Shown: piece after piece, positions 1 to 9,734 of the stretch
How the letters are laid out: each line of letters opens with the position of its first letter
Numbering within the stretch: position 1 is the first letter of the stretch
Assembly (NCBI RefSeq): GCF_000300815.1
Contig: NZ_AMRX01000008.1
Location: forward strand, 1 to 64,000
Direction: 5' to 3'
DNA length: 64,000 nucleotides
DNA from: Gayadomonas joobiniege G7
GTDB lineage: Bacteria > Pseudomonadota > Gammaproteobacteria > Enterobacterales > Alteromonadaceae
Translations under genes and position numbers: made by a program
Notes under the pieces: model-generated
What the model saw: only the letters and a program-made list of their open reading frames with translations
Databases searched by the model: none
Told to the model about the DNA's origin: nothing

Positions 1-92
1 TATTTGGCTTCTTTAGCCGTATCTAATAGCTGTAGTTGATGTAAGGTTTTTAGTCGTTGGTTTTCGTTAGCGGGTATTTTAGGCGTTCGCAT
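1..92 (-). CDS. N-terminus of a GAF-type signalling protein (partial)
   Basis: An ATG at 92-90 on the minus strand opens a frame that runs off the window edge. The 30 visible residues include PANENQRLKTLHQLQLLDTA. This is the P-x-N-E-x-x-R-L...L-D-T leader that commonly precedes a GAF sensor domain in diguanylate cyclases and sensor kinases. Only this leader is visible, so the output domain (GGDEF, EAL or kinase) cannot be named. The call is by resemblance to a familiar N-terminal signature. Confidence 0.5.
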   Translation of the reverse strand, partial: MRTPKIPANENQRLKTLHQLQLLDTAKEAK

Positions 93-319
93 TTGACTTC
101 CTATTTAAACGATACAAGCTGCCATTGTTCGTGACGCGCGATTATTTTAATAAGTGTAACAAATGTTTTTAAAATAGCACTGTCTTAACAATTTGTGATA
201 TCGAGTTTTTTGTTGGGTTTCAGTGAAAACACTGGGGTGTTTATAATATTTCACCTTGTTGTTTGTTTTATGTGCATTATAAACGGCATAGGCTCAAAGT
301 GATTTAAGAAGGATTTTAA

Positions 320-3052
320 ATGTCATTTAATAAAAGTTTTTTATTTTACATCATAATTTGTTTATTGTTTGCGTGTGGCGGGTCAAATACGGATGATCCA
401 ACGCCAACGCCAACGCCAACGCCAACGCCAACGCCAACGCCAACGCCAACACCAACACCAACACCAACACCAACACCAACACCAACACCGGTCGAGGTGC
501 TAAAATCAGTTGAGTTGGTCGCTGAAGGGGCGCTTAAAGCCGGGCAGTCGTATCAATTGCAGGTGATTGCGCACTATCAATCTGGGCTCGCACAGGTGAT
601 TACTGGACCGATAACCTGGTCAATTCTGCAAGGGAATGACTTAGTTAAAATCAATAGTGACGGCCAGCTAACCACAATATCTTCCGGTTTAGTGATAATT
701 CAGATTACACATCAAGGTTTAACTGACGATCGCACAGTATCAATAACACCAGAAACTCAGTCGGCGGGGGTTGAACTTGAGGTTAATCTCAACACAAAAA
801 CCATGGTATTGCAGTGGAATGAAGATTCGTTTAAAGATCCACAAGCGTATTTAATCCAGCGCACTCGACCAAAAAGTTCACGATCTGATGGTGTTGCAGG
901 CAGGTCACTAGAACTACAGTGGGTAACTGAGGCTGAATATGTTGCTGGCCTGGGTGAATATCAATTTCAAACCTTGGCTGAACCCAATACTCAATGGCGC
1001 ATTTTGGCAAAACAAAGTCAAGTGCAATTAACAACTAAAGGGGGCACTGAACTATTCTCAGTGCCTATGTTTGAGCAATATCAAATTAACTTTGATAAAA
1101 CCAGTCAACCGATTTCAGGTGATCTTTTGGTATCTGTGAATGAAATTGAGACCACTCAGTCGGTAACTTATTTTGTTGATACTAAAAAACTAACGACCAG
1201 CCTGCAAGCGCCAGCATTTGCTTACCAGTTAAAAACCAATTTGCTAAATAACGGACCGCACCGAATAGATGCCAGAATCGAATATGTCGCAGACAGTTAT
1301 ATTATCGTCAATCGTGTTTTAGAAACGTACAACACCAATTTAAGCGCAAGTTTGAGCGTGCAAAAACAAACTGACTCATCGATAGAAACAGGTTATATCG
1401 AACTAAATGTTCGTGCTTCATCGAGAGAAGATATTGATTTGGTCGAATATTATTTGAATGATCAAAAACTTGGAGAGCTAAGTGAAATTAATGCTTGCGC
1501 ACGTATTAATAAATACGATTATTGTGATGAAAGTTCCCCACTAACGCACTATCAATGGCTTTGGGATGCAAGTTCAGCACCGGTTGGGCGATATGAGTTT
1601 AAAATTAAAGTGTATGATGCCGGTCAACAAGTGATCGAGCGAGTTGAGCATTTTGATTTGAATTTTAAACCTAAAGTTCACTTAATTAGGCCTCAACCCT
1701 TATCTGTTAGCAATGATATGTTGAAGATAGAAGGGATAGCATCTGATGACGAAAATGCACCTTTGGTTTCAATCAAGGTTGGCGATATTTTAATTTTTGC
1801 TCAGTATGCAACTGAATTTTCAACTGAATTTAATTTAGCAGGATACCCTAATCAACAAGTCTTGGTGACAGTTAAAGCAGAAGATCAAAGTGGTCAGTTT
1901 GTGACTAAACAGGTTAATGTTCAGCGCACTCAAGGGACTATTTTATCGATGACTGAAACTCCCGTGCCGTCGACTGAATTATTGAGTTTTATTCAAGACG
2001 GCATCGTTTATTACCATTCAAAATGGCTATTACATAGGGACCCAGACGTTTATGATTTTGAAGTTGCCTTTTACGATATAAATAACCAGGAAAAAACCAG
2101 CTTTATTGCAGATCCAAATACTGACTTAGATCGGTCCGTTGTGATTCAAGAAGTTTTAGACGATGGTAGTTTATTAATCGCTGGATATTTTCGGGATCGT
2201 CCAGAACGATGGTCTGCCGATGGTCAATTGCTGGCCGATTATTATCCTATGGCTTTAGATATTTTTTCTGGCTTGGCAAACGAGCCCGTCATACCTGCTG
2301 ACTTTAATTCGGATTTTACTTATATTGGAAACTTCATTACCGTTCCGTATGACGCAAGTTTGCGGGAACGTTATTGGGTAAATTATATTTTTGACTTACC
2401 CAATCAGCGTTGGGAAGCAATTCGATTGCCCCGAGGATCAGGTTATCCGCTTAGAGACTCCATTATTGCGGGTGATTATGTTTGCATGAGTATCAACAAT
2501 AGGGATGAATATCAAAATCAACATGCCGGTGGTATTTTTATTCATCAGCTAGCTTTTAATCATATGGTCAACTTACCCTCCGCCGGCACGGCTATGAATT
2601 ATGACAGCGGCCATTGTTTAGAGTTTGATGGCACTAACGCCATGTATAGTTTAACCGATCGAAGTGCTGAAAAAGAAACTCGTTTTTATCGTCTACTTAA
2701 ACCTTTTCAGTTTAGTCAAGCCGAGTTAGTTAAAGAAGGGATCTATGATCAAGCTTACACCTATTCGGGGAATAATTGGATTTATCAAAATAGTCTTGAT
2801 GGACATTTATATTACCAAGCTGATGGTCAAACAGCTCAATTAATTGATACCAATATTGAGTGGCTTTACGGAGATTGGCCATTGGTCAGTTATAAGGTTG
2901 GTAATGTACTTAAAATTTATCGCGCAGGGGAATCAGATACCTGGGCGCTACCTACGATAGCGGCTGATATTTATTTAGATGCAGAAGATGTTTATATTAA
3001 GCCGCAAAATGATAAAACCTTATTCAAATTAAACTTGGATCTTATGCCATAA
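320..3052 (+). CDS. Large secreted lipoprotein with PT-repeat linker and Ig-like domains
   Basis: This 910-residue protein starts with a lipoprotein signal peptide; the lipobox L-F-A-C places the lipidated cysteine at residue 19. Residues 27-57 are an uninterrupted Pro-Thr linker. Residues about 60-145 resemble a bacterial Ig-like (Big_2-type) domain. A further beta-rich Ig-like segment around 450-540 precedes a C-terminal half with no family I recognise. The layout suggests an outer-membrane lipoprotein that displays a beta-rich head on a stiff stalk. A GAAGGA ribosome-binding site lies about 5-10 bases before the ATG. It stands alone; the next gene is convergent. The function is unknown. 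Confidence 0.75.
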   Translation: MSFNKSFLFYIIICLLFACGGSNTDDPTPTPTPTPTPTPTPTPTPTPTPTPTPTPTPVEVLKSVELVAEGALKAGQSYQLQVIAHYQSGLAQVITGPITWSILQGNDLVKINSDGQLTTISSGLVIIQITHQGLTDDRTVSITPETQSAGVELEVNLNTKTMVLQWNEDSFKDPQAYLIQRTRPKSSRSDGVAGRSLELQWVTEAEYVAGLGEYQFQTLAEPNTQWRILAKQSQVQLTTKGGTELFSVPMFEQYQINFDKTSQPISGDLLVSVNEIETTQSVTYFVDTKKLTTSLQAPAFAYQLKTNLLNNGPHRIDARIEYVADSYIIVNRVLETYNTNLSASLSVQKQTDSSIETGYIELNVRASSREDIDLVEYYLNDQKLGELSEINACARINKYDYCDESSPLTHYQWLWDASSAPVGRYEFKIKVYDAGQQVIERVEHFDLNFKPKVHLIRPQPLSVSNDMLKIEGIASDDENAPLVSIKVGDILIFAQYATEFSTEFNLAGYPNQQVLVTVKAEDQSGQFVTKQVNVQRTQGTILSMTETPVPSTELLSFIQDGIVYYHSKWLLHRDPDVYDFEVAFYDINNQEKTSFIADPNTDLDRSVVIQEVLDDGSLLIAGYFRDRPERWSADGQLLADYYPMALDIFSGLANEPVIPADFNSDFTYIGNFITVPYDASLRERYWVNYIFDLPNQRWEAIRLPRGSGYPLRDSIIAGDYVCMSINNRDEYQNQHAGGIFIHQLAFNHMVNLPSAGTAMNYDSGHCLEFDGTNAMYSLTDRSAEKETRFYRLLKPFQFSQAELVKEGIYDQAYTYSGNNWIYQNSLDGHLYYQADGQTAQLIDTNIEWLYGDWPLVSYKVGNVLKIYRAGESDTWALPTIAADIYLDAEDVYIKPQNDKTLFKLNLDLMP
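398..490 (+). repeat. In-frame CCAACG/CCAACA hexanucleotide microsatellite
   Basis: About fifteen tandem 6-bp units encode the Pro-Thr stalk of the lipoprotein. The Thr codon is ACG in the first half and ACA in the second, so two homogeneous blocks of the same coding unit abut. Because the unit is two codons long, slippage would change stalk length without shifting the frame. Confidence 0.95.
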
Positions 3053-3122
3053 AAAATGAGGGATAAGATGAAGCGGGCGTTAATCTTAATTCTGTCAATC
3101 GATAAGATTTAATTAATTGCCT

Positions 3123-3180
3123 CTAGAGCGTGCTGATCTTTTATGTATAAAAATGAATACCAAGCATCAATACGCTCTAG
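3123..3180. repeat. Short inverted repeat, MITE-like remnant or hairpin
   Basis: CTAGAGCGT at 3123-3131 is matched by its reverse complement ending at 3180, and the similarity continues inward (GCTGAT against ATTGAT). The 58-bp unit lies between the lipoprotein gene and yghU. It could be a tiny transposon-derived element or a large hairpin; no transposase is present and the flanks do not show an obvious target duplication. Confidence 0.4.
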
Positions 3181-3245
3181 TCGAGTGTTATCTTGCGGAA
3201 TTTCGTTTTAATAGGCTGTTCAAAAAGCTGGAATCAGCTAACGCA

Positions 3246-4112
3246 CTATCGGCTTTTGAGTTTATCCGCTGTTTTATGGATAAAGTCAGATGCTTGATGT
3301 CGCTCGGGTAGCTGAGTTTCAGGTTCGCCCCAAATTTTATTAACCATTAAACCCCTTTGCACAGCGGGCCGGCTGGCGATGTTTTTAGCCCATTTTTGCA
3401 CATTTTTGTAGCTGTTTACCTGTAAAAACTCGGCAGCTTCATACAAACGGCCTTCAACAAGTCCACCAAACCAAGGGTAAAGGGCGATATCCGCTATGCT
3501 ATAACTATCGCCACAGACGTACGTTTTATTTTTCAGCTGCCGGTCAAGCACATCTAACAAACGTTTGGTTTCCATTGCATAGCGGTCAATTGCATATTTG
3601 ATTTTTTCATCAGTATAATGATAAAAATGACCAAAACCACCACCGATAAATGGACCTGAACCGACCTGAAAAAATAACCAAGATAAACATTCAGCCCGTG
3701 CCTGAGCTGTGGTCGGCATCAAGGTAGAAAACTTTTCAGCCAAGTGTAATAAAATGGCTCCAGATTCAAATACTCTAATGGGCGTATCCTGTGATAAATC
3801 CCACAGCGCAGGAATTTTTGAATTCGGATTGAGATCAACAAAACCAGAACTAAACTGATCACCATCGCTAATTTTAATGAGATGAGCGTCATATTCTGCT
3901 TGGCTGAATCCAGCTTCTAGCAACTCTTCAAACATAATGGCTGCTTTTGCACCATTTGGGGTTGCTAATGAGTATAGCTGAAATGCATGTTCGCCAACCG
4001 GTAAGCTTTTATCATAAGTAGGCCCTGCGAAGGGACGGTTAATTTTACTAAATTGGCTGCCTTTATTTTCCTCCCATTGCCACACTTTAGGGGGGTGGTA
4101 GCTCTGACTCAT
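3246..4112 (-). CDS. yghU: Glutathione S-transferase, YghU family
   Basis: 288 residues, the same length as E. coli YghU. The N-terminal extension with W-Q-W is followed by a thioredoxin-like GST_N domain (about 45-130) containing the ATPNGxK segment. In this family an Asn of that segment, rather than Tyr or Ser, lies near glutathione. A helical GST_C domain fills about 140-265. YghU/Nu-class enzymes have disulfide-bond reductase activity and bind two glutathiones; that is family knowledge. The gene is transcribed alone, divergently from the arsenite exporter gene. Confidence in the family is high. Confidence 0.9.
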   Translation of the reverse strand: MSQSYHPPKVWQWEENKGSQFSKINRPFAGPTYDKSLPVGEHAFQLYSLATPNGAKAAIMFEELLEAGFSQAEYDAHLIKISDGDQFSSGFVDLNPNSKIPALWDLSQDTPIRVFESGAILLHLAEKFSTLMPTTAQARAECLSWLFFQVGSGPFIGGGFGHFYHYTDEKIKYAIDRYAMETKRLLDVLDRQLKNKTYVCGDSYSIADIALYPWFGGLVEGRLYEAAEFLQVNSYKNVQKWAKNIASRPAVQRGLMVNKIWGEPETQLPERHQASDFIHKTADKLKSR

Positions 4113-4232
4113 AGATAACTCCTGATAGACTGAATTGATTTTAATAAATTACGTGCCGACTCATTGAATAGTTTTATAGACAGATAGAGAGACATATAAA
4201 TTTCATCACCACGGGTTATCATTTTACTTTAA

Positions 4233-4254
4233 TATATATGAAAAAACATATATG
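4233..4254 (+). promoter_or_regulatory. Candidate ars operator, A/T palindrome with A6 core
   Basis: Arms TATATATG and CATATATG flank a 6-bp A tract just before acr3. The same arrangement (arms CATATATG and CGTATATG around T6) lies before arsC at 11126-11147. Two copies placed only in front of arsenic genes suggest a common regulator, probably ArsR-type. No arsR gene is visible in the window, so it would act from elsewhere. Confidence 0.6.
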
Positions 4255-4258
4255 ATGA

Positions 4259-5314
4259 TTGCATCACATTGACAGATGGAGAAGTGAATTGGGTATTTTT
4301 GAACGTTATTTAAGTATTTGGGTTGCGTTGGCAATCGTTTGCGGAACGATCGCCGGGCTGTTTATTCCAGAGTTTTTTGCACTGGTAGCCAACTGGGAGT
4401 ATGCACATGTTAATTTAGTCATTGCTGTTTTAATTTGGTTAATGATTTACCCCATGATGGTACAGGTCGATTTTTATGCATTAAAAGATGTTGGTAAAAA
4501 ACCACAAGGTCTAATGTTGACACTCTTAGTTAATTGGCTGATTAAACCTTTTTCAATGGCTTTATTAGGCTGGTTATTTTTTAAAGGTATATTTGCTGAC
4601 TTTGTTGATGCGCAAACTGCCGAGCAGTACATTGCAGGTATGATCTTATTAGGCGTTGCGCCTTGTACCGCTATGGTATTTATATGGAGTCAGCTGACTA
4701 AAGGAGACGCAAATTATACGCTAGTACAGGTTTCATTAAATGATGTTATCATGATTTTTGCATTCGCACCAATAGCGGGACTTTTGTTAGGTATTACCGA
4801 CATCACTGTGCCTTGGCCAACCTTATTGTTATCTGTCGTACTTTATGTATTGCTGCCGCTTGTTGCTGGGGCTTTGACTCGTGCTTATTATTTTAAAGAT
4901 AAAACTAATGGAGATGCTCGTTTAGCGATATTTTTAAATAAAGTAAAACCCTTATCTATTACTGGACTTATTTTAACTGTTGTTTTGTTATTTGGTTTTC
5001 AAGCTGAAACCTTAGTGGCAAAACCGCTTAATATCCTGTTAATTGCTATCCCTTTGTTAATCCAAACCTATGGCATTTTTGCATTTTCTTATTGGGCTGC
5101 CCGGCGTTTAAAGTTAAAACATAATATTGCTGCACCCGCGTGTATGATTGGCACTTCAAACTTTTTTGAGTTAGCGGTTGCGGTTGCTATTTCTTTATTT
5201 GGTTTACATTCTGGTGCTGCGTTAGCGACAGTTGTTGGGGTATTGGTGGAAGTTCCTGTCATGTTATCGCTTGTCTATTTTGCAAATAAGACACGACATT
5301 GGTTTAACGAATAA
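4259..5314 (+). CDS. acr3: Arsenite efflux permease, ACR3 family
   Basis: About 350 residues with ten hydrophobic helices. The start resembles other ACR3 proteins (F-x-R-Y-L-S-I-W then a hydrophobic helix), and the conserved segment around [20 protein letters not shown] carries the cysteine needed for arsenite export in characterised members. It would pump As(III) across the inner membrane using the proton gradient. No ATG is available at the 5' end. The longest frame begins with TTG at 4259, inside poor ribosome-binding context; a second TTG at 4289 sits behind GGAGAA and may be the true start. A phosphatase-like gene follows 10 bp downstream. Confidence 0.88.
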   Translation: MHHIDRWRSELGIFERYLSIWVALAIVCGTIAGLFIPEFFALVANWEYAHVNLVIAVLIWLMIYPMMVQVDFYALKDVGKKPQGLMLTLLVNWLIKPFSMALLGWLFFKGIFADFVDAQTAEQYIAGMILLGVAPCTAMVFIWSQLTKGDANYTLVQVSLNDVIMIFAFAPIAGLLLGITDITVPWPTLLLSVVLYVLLPLVAGALTRAYYFKDKTNGDARLAIFLNKVKPLSITGLILTVVLLFGFQAETLVAKPLNILLIAIPLLIQTYGIFAFSYWAARRLKLKHNIAAPACMIGTSNFFELAVAVAISLFGLHSGAALATVVGVLVEVPVMLSLVYFANKTRHWFNE

Positions 5315-5324
5315 GAGCCTTATT

Positions 5325-5777
5325 ATGAATACAAATTTTATCGATACCATTTGGGTATTAGAGACGAATAAGTTAGCTGGCATGGCGACACCGCCAGCGC
5401 AAGAAATAGAAATGCTAACTCGGTACGGTATCCACGCAGTTGTTTCGGTGCGAGATGATAAAACAAATCTAACCGCTTATGAAACGGCTGGATTGCCTTT
5501 TTTATGGCTACCGACAACCGGTGGGACCTCTCCAACGCGAGAGGCGGTAGCTCAATTTATTCACTTTGTAAAAGAGTGCCATCAGCAAGGATTAGCGGTT
5601 GCTGTACATTGCTCGAGTGGCCGTAAACGCACTGGAACTTTATTAGCAGCTTATTTAGTGTGTGAGAAACAAATGCCGGCGCAGCAAGCGATAGAAAAAA
5701 TTCGCCACGCGAATCCGCAAGTCGAATTAAGCAGTGTGCAAATTGAGTTTTTACAACTGCTTGAACGCGACTGTTAA
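5325..5777 (+). CDS. Dual-specificity/tyrosine phosphatase-like protein
   Basis: 150 residues from ATG 5325; the open frame extends upstream into acr3, but the spacing and the first sensible Met favour 5325. The signature HCSSGRKRTG (H95, C96, R102) is a complete HCX5R active-site loop, and a candidate general-acid Asp pair (DD, 44-45) lies upstream. It follows acr3 by 10 bp and is very likely co-transcribed. A phosphatase of the DSP fold beside acr3 is not the usual ArsC, so its substrate is open: arsenate handling by analogy with LMW-PTP ArsC, or an unrelated phospho-substrate. Confidence 0.72.
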   Translation: MNTNFIDTIWVLETNKLAGMATPPAQEIEMLTRYGIHAVVSVRDDKTNLTAYETAGLPFLWLPTTGGTSPTREAVAQFIHFVKECHQQGLAVAVHCSSGRKRTGTLLAAYLVCEKQMPAQQAIEKIRHANPQVELSSVQIEFLQLLERDC

Positions 5778-5799
5778 TCTGGATCTGTTTTAATACTTT

Positions 5800-8379
5800 T
5801 TACTTAAGATATTCTTTGAGTATCTTAAGTAAGTCTTCAATTATAATAGGTTTGGCAATGTGATTTTGCATGCCAGCTGCTAAACATCTATCTCGATCAT
5901 CATTCATCGCATTCGCTGTCATTGCTACGATGGGTAAGTCTTTAAACACTTTATCCTGACGGATCCGCTCAGTCGTTTCAATACCGTCCATTATCGGCAT
6001 TTGCATATCCATCAATACTAAATCGAACTTATCCGGCGCGTCGTACAATTTTTGCAGAGCATCTTTACCATGCTCGGCGACTTCTACACTAGCGCCTTGC
6101 GCTGTTAAGATTTCGCTGGCGATAATCTGGTTAATATGGTTATCTTCGACTATCAAAATAGTTCGGTTATTAAAGGTTTTTACGGCTGATTCTATTACTT
6201 TGTTTTCACTGATATCCTCATCTTTATATAACTGAGAGATCACAGTATCAAAGAGTGTTGATGCAGTAAAAGGTTTAACTAAGCTGCCATCGAATAGCTC
6301 GTCACCTTTAACGGATAACACCCCATTTTTATTGTGAGATACAATTAATATTTTGACTAGTCTACCTGGGAGCCTATGAGTTAGCCAATCTGTTAAAGGT
6401 TTTTGCCATGGACAACCGGGCTCCAGCACACTCTCTTCGATCAATAATACAACCCCAGCACTGGTGATGCCGTTCGGATCTTCTAATTGCTTTAAATCGG
6501 CCATTTTGCTCACTTTAGTCGCACTCCAGCCTAATGTCTCACAATGTTTTTTTATTATATTGTGTGCTTGCTCATCGTCCGCAACAATCATGCTTTGTAA
6601 AATAGGCATTTGGGTGTTTTGTTTGTGATCCGGTAAATCAACTTGGGTGGGTTTTAATAATTTAATATCAAAACTAAAACAGCTCCCTTTATTAATTTCG
6701 CTTTCTACTCTGATCTGCCCATCCATCAGCTCCACAAGATTTTTGCAAATAGGCAAACCTAATCCGGTGCCACCAAATTTTTTGTGAGTATCTGTTTCGG
6801 CCTGCTGAAACGGATTAAAAATGCGTGATAATTGCTGAGGTGACATACCAATGCCGGTGTCAGTGACCGAAAATTGCAACCGAATGCCATCATCACTGTC
6901 TTCTAACACCTTAACGGACACAACCACTGATCCCGAACGGGTAAATTTAATCGCATTATTTGTCAAATTAATTAAAATTTGCTGCAGTCGTACTTCATCA
7001 CCATACAAAATTTTTGGTCTTTTCGGATCTATGTCAAACCATAAGTTTATGTTTTTACCCGATGCAGCGCGGCCCATTAGACTACCAACTGAGCGTAACA
7101 TCGCATCGAATTCAAATTCTGTTTCGGTTAATTCAAGGGCTTGAGCTTCGATTTTTGAAAAGTCTAATAAATCATTTATGATATTAGATAAAAGTCTTAA
7201 AGATGTCATGCCCTCGCGAACAAAACCTGAAGGGCGTTTGGCTAAGTGCTCACCATCAAGCAATTGCAGATAGCCCATGACACCATTTAGTGGGGTTCTA
7301 ATTTCATGGCTCATATGAGCTAAAAATTCGCTTTTGGCACGGCTGGCTTTGGCTGCTTTTTCGGCATTTAGAATGGCTATTTTTCGTGTTGAACGGAGCG
7401 TTTTGATTTGTTTTATCATCAAAAAGCCCAACAATACCAAGATACCGGTTGCGATTAAGCCAATAATAATATTAACAGATAGCGCGTTAGACAGAGCACT
7501 CACATCAAAATTATCTGCACTGACATAAATATAATATAAAGGTTGGTCGAAAGGGCTCAGACTTTCAGGTACCGTTAAACGAACCGAAGGCCTAGGAGGG
7601 CTTTGAGGAGAACGCACCTGGTTTATAACCGACGTGAGATCTGTCCCAGGGTCAATTTGCCCAGTCCAATGATGGTTGTCTGGGCCTAACAAAAAGCCAT
7701 TGTTCTGGTTCATAATCCATAACGACTTACCCTGCTGCCAACTCTGAAAATTTTCAAACAACTGGGTGAGATCAAGGTTAATAACGATGAAACCGAGTTG
7801 CTGAGCCATCTCAAATTCAACTCGACTGACAGCCCGTAAGGTGGGACGTAGCGGTGTTTCGATTTGGCCATTTTCTACGTTTAGATCGATAGGTGTGACA
7901 GTGACGCTCTGTTGACTGTTTAACGCATTGGCAAAATAATAACGGTCGTGTTTGTTTTGTAGCTCATCATTACCTATCCACTTTATTTGGGCATCTGTTT
8001 TGTCCGCCCGAAACACTTCTTGGCCTTGATAATCTAAAAACCTGATTTGTTGCAGCAAGGGATCTTGTTTAAGTGCGGTTAGCCAATCTGACCTTAAGTT
8101 GTTTAAGTGGAGTTGTTTGGCGTTTCCATCTAACAGTGCCCCTTGCAGGCTGCTTCTAGTTGCAAAGTCGAGCGCTAATCTTTTGGCGTTTGCAATCGTG
8201 TTTAATAATTCAGCTTGAACACGTTCAGCTAGATTAAATGAATGCAAATAGCTGGCTTCAGTTTCAGCGGTCGCTTTTTTATTGTAAGCGGTCAGCAATT
8301 GTAACCAAACAAGAACAATAGCTGCGAGTAAAATTGCAAATACAGATAACTCTACTTTAGATAGAAGTCGACTTTGCAT
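5800..8379 (-). CDS. Hybrid sensor histidine kinase with two receiver modules
   Basis: 859 residues. A first membrane helix (11-32), a periplasmic sensor region of dCache type (about 35-297) and a second helix (302-322) lead into a HisKA dimerisation domain with AHMSHEIRTPLNG (H358). The ATPase domain has its N-box at about 471-478 (NNAIKF), DTGIGM and GGTGLGL. The C-terminal receiver (740-855) has phospho-acceptor D791 in LMDMQMPIMDG. A middle receiver-like segment (595-715) keeps the acidic pair and the KPF lysine but reads VVLLIEES where the acceptor Asp should be, so it is probably a pseudo-receiver. BarA-like tripartite signalling without a visible HPt partner; the stimulus is unknown. 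Confidence 0.9.
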   Translation of the reverse strand: MQSRLLSKVELSVFAILLAAIVLVWLQLLTAYNKKATAETEASYLHSFNLAERVQAELLNTIANAKRLALDFATRSSLQGALLDGNAKQLHLNNLRSDWLTALKQDPLLQQIRFLDYQGQEVFRADKTDAQIKWIGNDELQNKHDRYYFANALNSQQSVTVTPIDLNVENGQIETPLRPTLRAVSRVEFEMAQQLGFIVINLDLTQLFENFQSWQQGKSLWIMNQNNGFLLGPDNHHWTGQIDPGTDLTSVINQVRSPQSPPRPSVRLTVPESLSPFDQPLYYIYVSADNFDVSALSNALSVNIIIGLIATGILVLLGFLMIKQIKTLRSTRKIAILNAEKAAKASRAKSEFLAHMSHEIRTPLNGVMGYLQLLDGEHLAKRPSGFVREGMTSLRLLSNIINDLLDFSKIEAQALELTETEFEFDAMLRSVGSLMGRAASGKNINLWFDIDPKRPKILYGDEVRLQQILINLTNNAIKFTRSGSVVVSVKVLEDSDDGIRLQFSVTDTGIGMSPQQLSRIFNPFQQAETDTHKKFGGTGLGLPICKNLVELMDGQIRVESEINKGSCFSFDIKLLKPTQVDLPDHKQNTQMPILQSMIVADDEQAHNIIKKHCETLGWSATKVSKMADLKQLEDPNGITSAGVVLLIEESVLEPGCPWQKPLTDWLTHRLPGRLVKILIVSHNKNGVLSVKGDELFDGSLVKPFTASTLFDTVISQLYKDEDISENKVIESAVKTFNNRTILIVEDNHINQIIASEILTAQGASVEVAEHGKDALQKLYDAPDKFDLVLMDMQMPIMDGIETTERIRQDKVFKDLPIVAMTANAMNDDRDRCLAAGMQNHIAKPIIIEDLLKILKEYLK

Positions 8380-8520
8380 ACCAAGGATCCATATGATTTT
8401 TTACCCAGTTTATCAGTATATTCAACGGATAGAAACGCCAACTGTTGGCGATTTTAATTTTTGCCTGCTATATCAGTTGGTGAAGTTAAAAAATTTTCAA
8501 TAAACAAAATAGGAATTGAT

Positions 8521-9690
8521 ATGAAAGAAAAACATTCGTTTGAAAGTCAAGGCCATAAGCTTGCTGGGTTGTTAGAAAAACCAAGTGATAAACCGCTCGC
8601 TTGCGTATTATTTGCTCATTGTTTTACTTGTGGCAAAGATATAGCAGCCGCGAGTCGGATCGCGCGACGTTTAGTTGAGTTAGGGTTTGCCGTTTTTCGA
8701 TTTGATTTTACCGGGCTTGGTAACAGTGATGGGGATTTTGCAAATACTAACTTTAGTTCAAATATAGAAGACCTGTTGGCCGCATCCGATTATTTAAAAT
8801 CACAATTGATGCCTCCCACTGTGTTGATTGGACATAGTTTAGGTGGGGCGGCAGTGCTATCGGTTGCATCACAAATCACCTCAGTGAAAGCGGTAGTGAC
8901 CATCGCTGCCCCAGCAACCGCAGACCACGTGGTGCATAATTTTAACGATCGATTAGATGAAATTAAGCAGCGTGGGGTGGCTGAAGTTAATCTGGCCGGC
9001 CGACGTTTTAACATTCAAAAACAATTTATTGATGACGTACGAACACATAGTGACTCACATTTTAATCTGCACAATAAGGCATTACTTGTGATGCATTCGC
9101 CATTGGACGAAATTGTCGCCATTAAAGAAGCAGAAAAAATATACCAGTGGGCTAAACACCCTAAAAGCTTTATTAGTTTGGATGATGCCGATCACTTATT
9201 AACCCGTAAAAAAGATGCTGAATATGTAGCACACGCGATATCTGGCTGGTTAAGCAAATATATAGAGAACCCATTACACCCTCTAAAAGAAGCGCCTCCA
9301 GCTGAATGGGTCAGTGTTGAAGAAAAAGATCATAGATTTACTCAAACTGTTACTGGTTCAAACCATACTTGGCTCGCTGATGAGCCGTTAAGTTTTGGTG
9401 GGCAAAATTTGGGTCCGACACCTTATGATCATTTATTAGCCGGTTTGGGGGCATGTACTTCAATGACTCTGCGTTTGTACGCTGAACGAAAAGGTTGGCC
9501 ACTGGAACATATTAAAGTCACGCTTAAACATAGCCGTGAAAAAGACGGCAACGAACGTATTGATCGTAAGTTAACGTTAAAAGGAGAGCTAAGCGTCGAG
9601 CAGCGTCAGCGTCTTTTGGAGATTGCCGATAAATGCCCTGTACACAAAACAATTTCACATCAACTGGAGATCAACACAGATTTAAATTAA
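8521..9690 (+). CDS. Alpha/beta hydrolase-OsmC fusion protein
   Basis: 389 residues from ATG 8521, behind AGGAA; an upstream TTG in the same frame (8461) has no ribosome-binding site. Residues 1-255 form an alpha/beta hydrolase with the nucleophile elbow GHSLGG, a downstream Asp and a DADHLL segment containing the His. Residues 265-389 form an OsmC/Ohr-like domain with the redox cysteines in [11 protein letters not shown] and KCPVHKTI. OsmC proteins reduce organic hydroperoxides, and this bifunctional architecture is common in proteobacteria. It would suit detoxification of acyl or lipid peroxides, but the substrate is inferred only from the domains. Confidence 0.9.
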   Translation: MKEKHSFESQGHKLAGLLEKPSDKPLACVLFAHCFTCGKDIAAASRIARRLVELGFAVFRFDFTGLGNSDGDFANTNFSSNIEDLLAASDYLKSQLMPPTVLIGHSLGGAAVLSVASQITSVKAVVTIAAPATADHVVHNFNDRLDEIKQRGVAEVNLAGRRFNIQKQFIDDVRTHSDSHFNLHNKALLVMHSPLDEIVAIKEAEKIYQWAKHPKSFISLDDADHLLTRKKDAEYVAHAISGWLSKYIENPLHPLKEAPPAEWVSVEEKDHRFTQTVTGSNHTWLADEPLSFGGQNLGPTPYDHLLAGLGACTSMTLRLYAERKGWPLEHIKVTLKHSREKDGNERIDRKLTLKGELSVEQRQRLLEIADKCPVHKTISHQLEINTDLN

Positions 9691-9734
9691 GCTAAGATCG
9701 CCCTTGAGTTTAACCTGATAGTTGGGCACATATT

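Noticed and set aside
3117-3311. 64-codon frame after the PT-repeat lipoprotein gene
   Set aside because: It crosses the inverted repeat and the 3' end of yghU on the other strand; no start signals.
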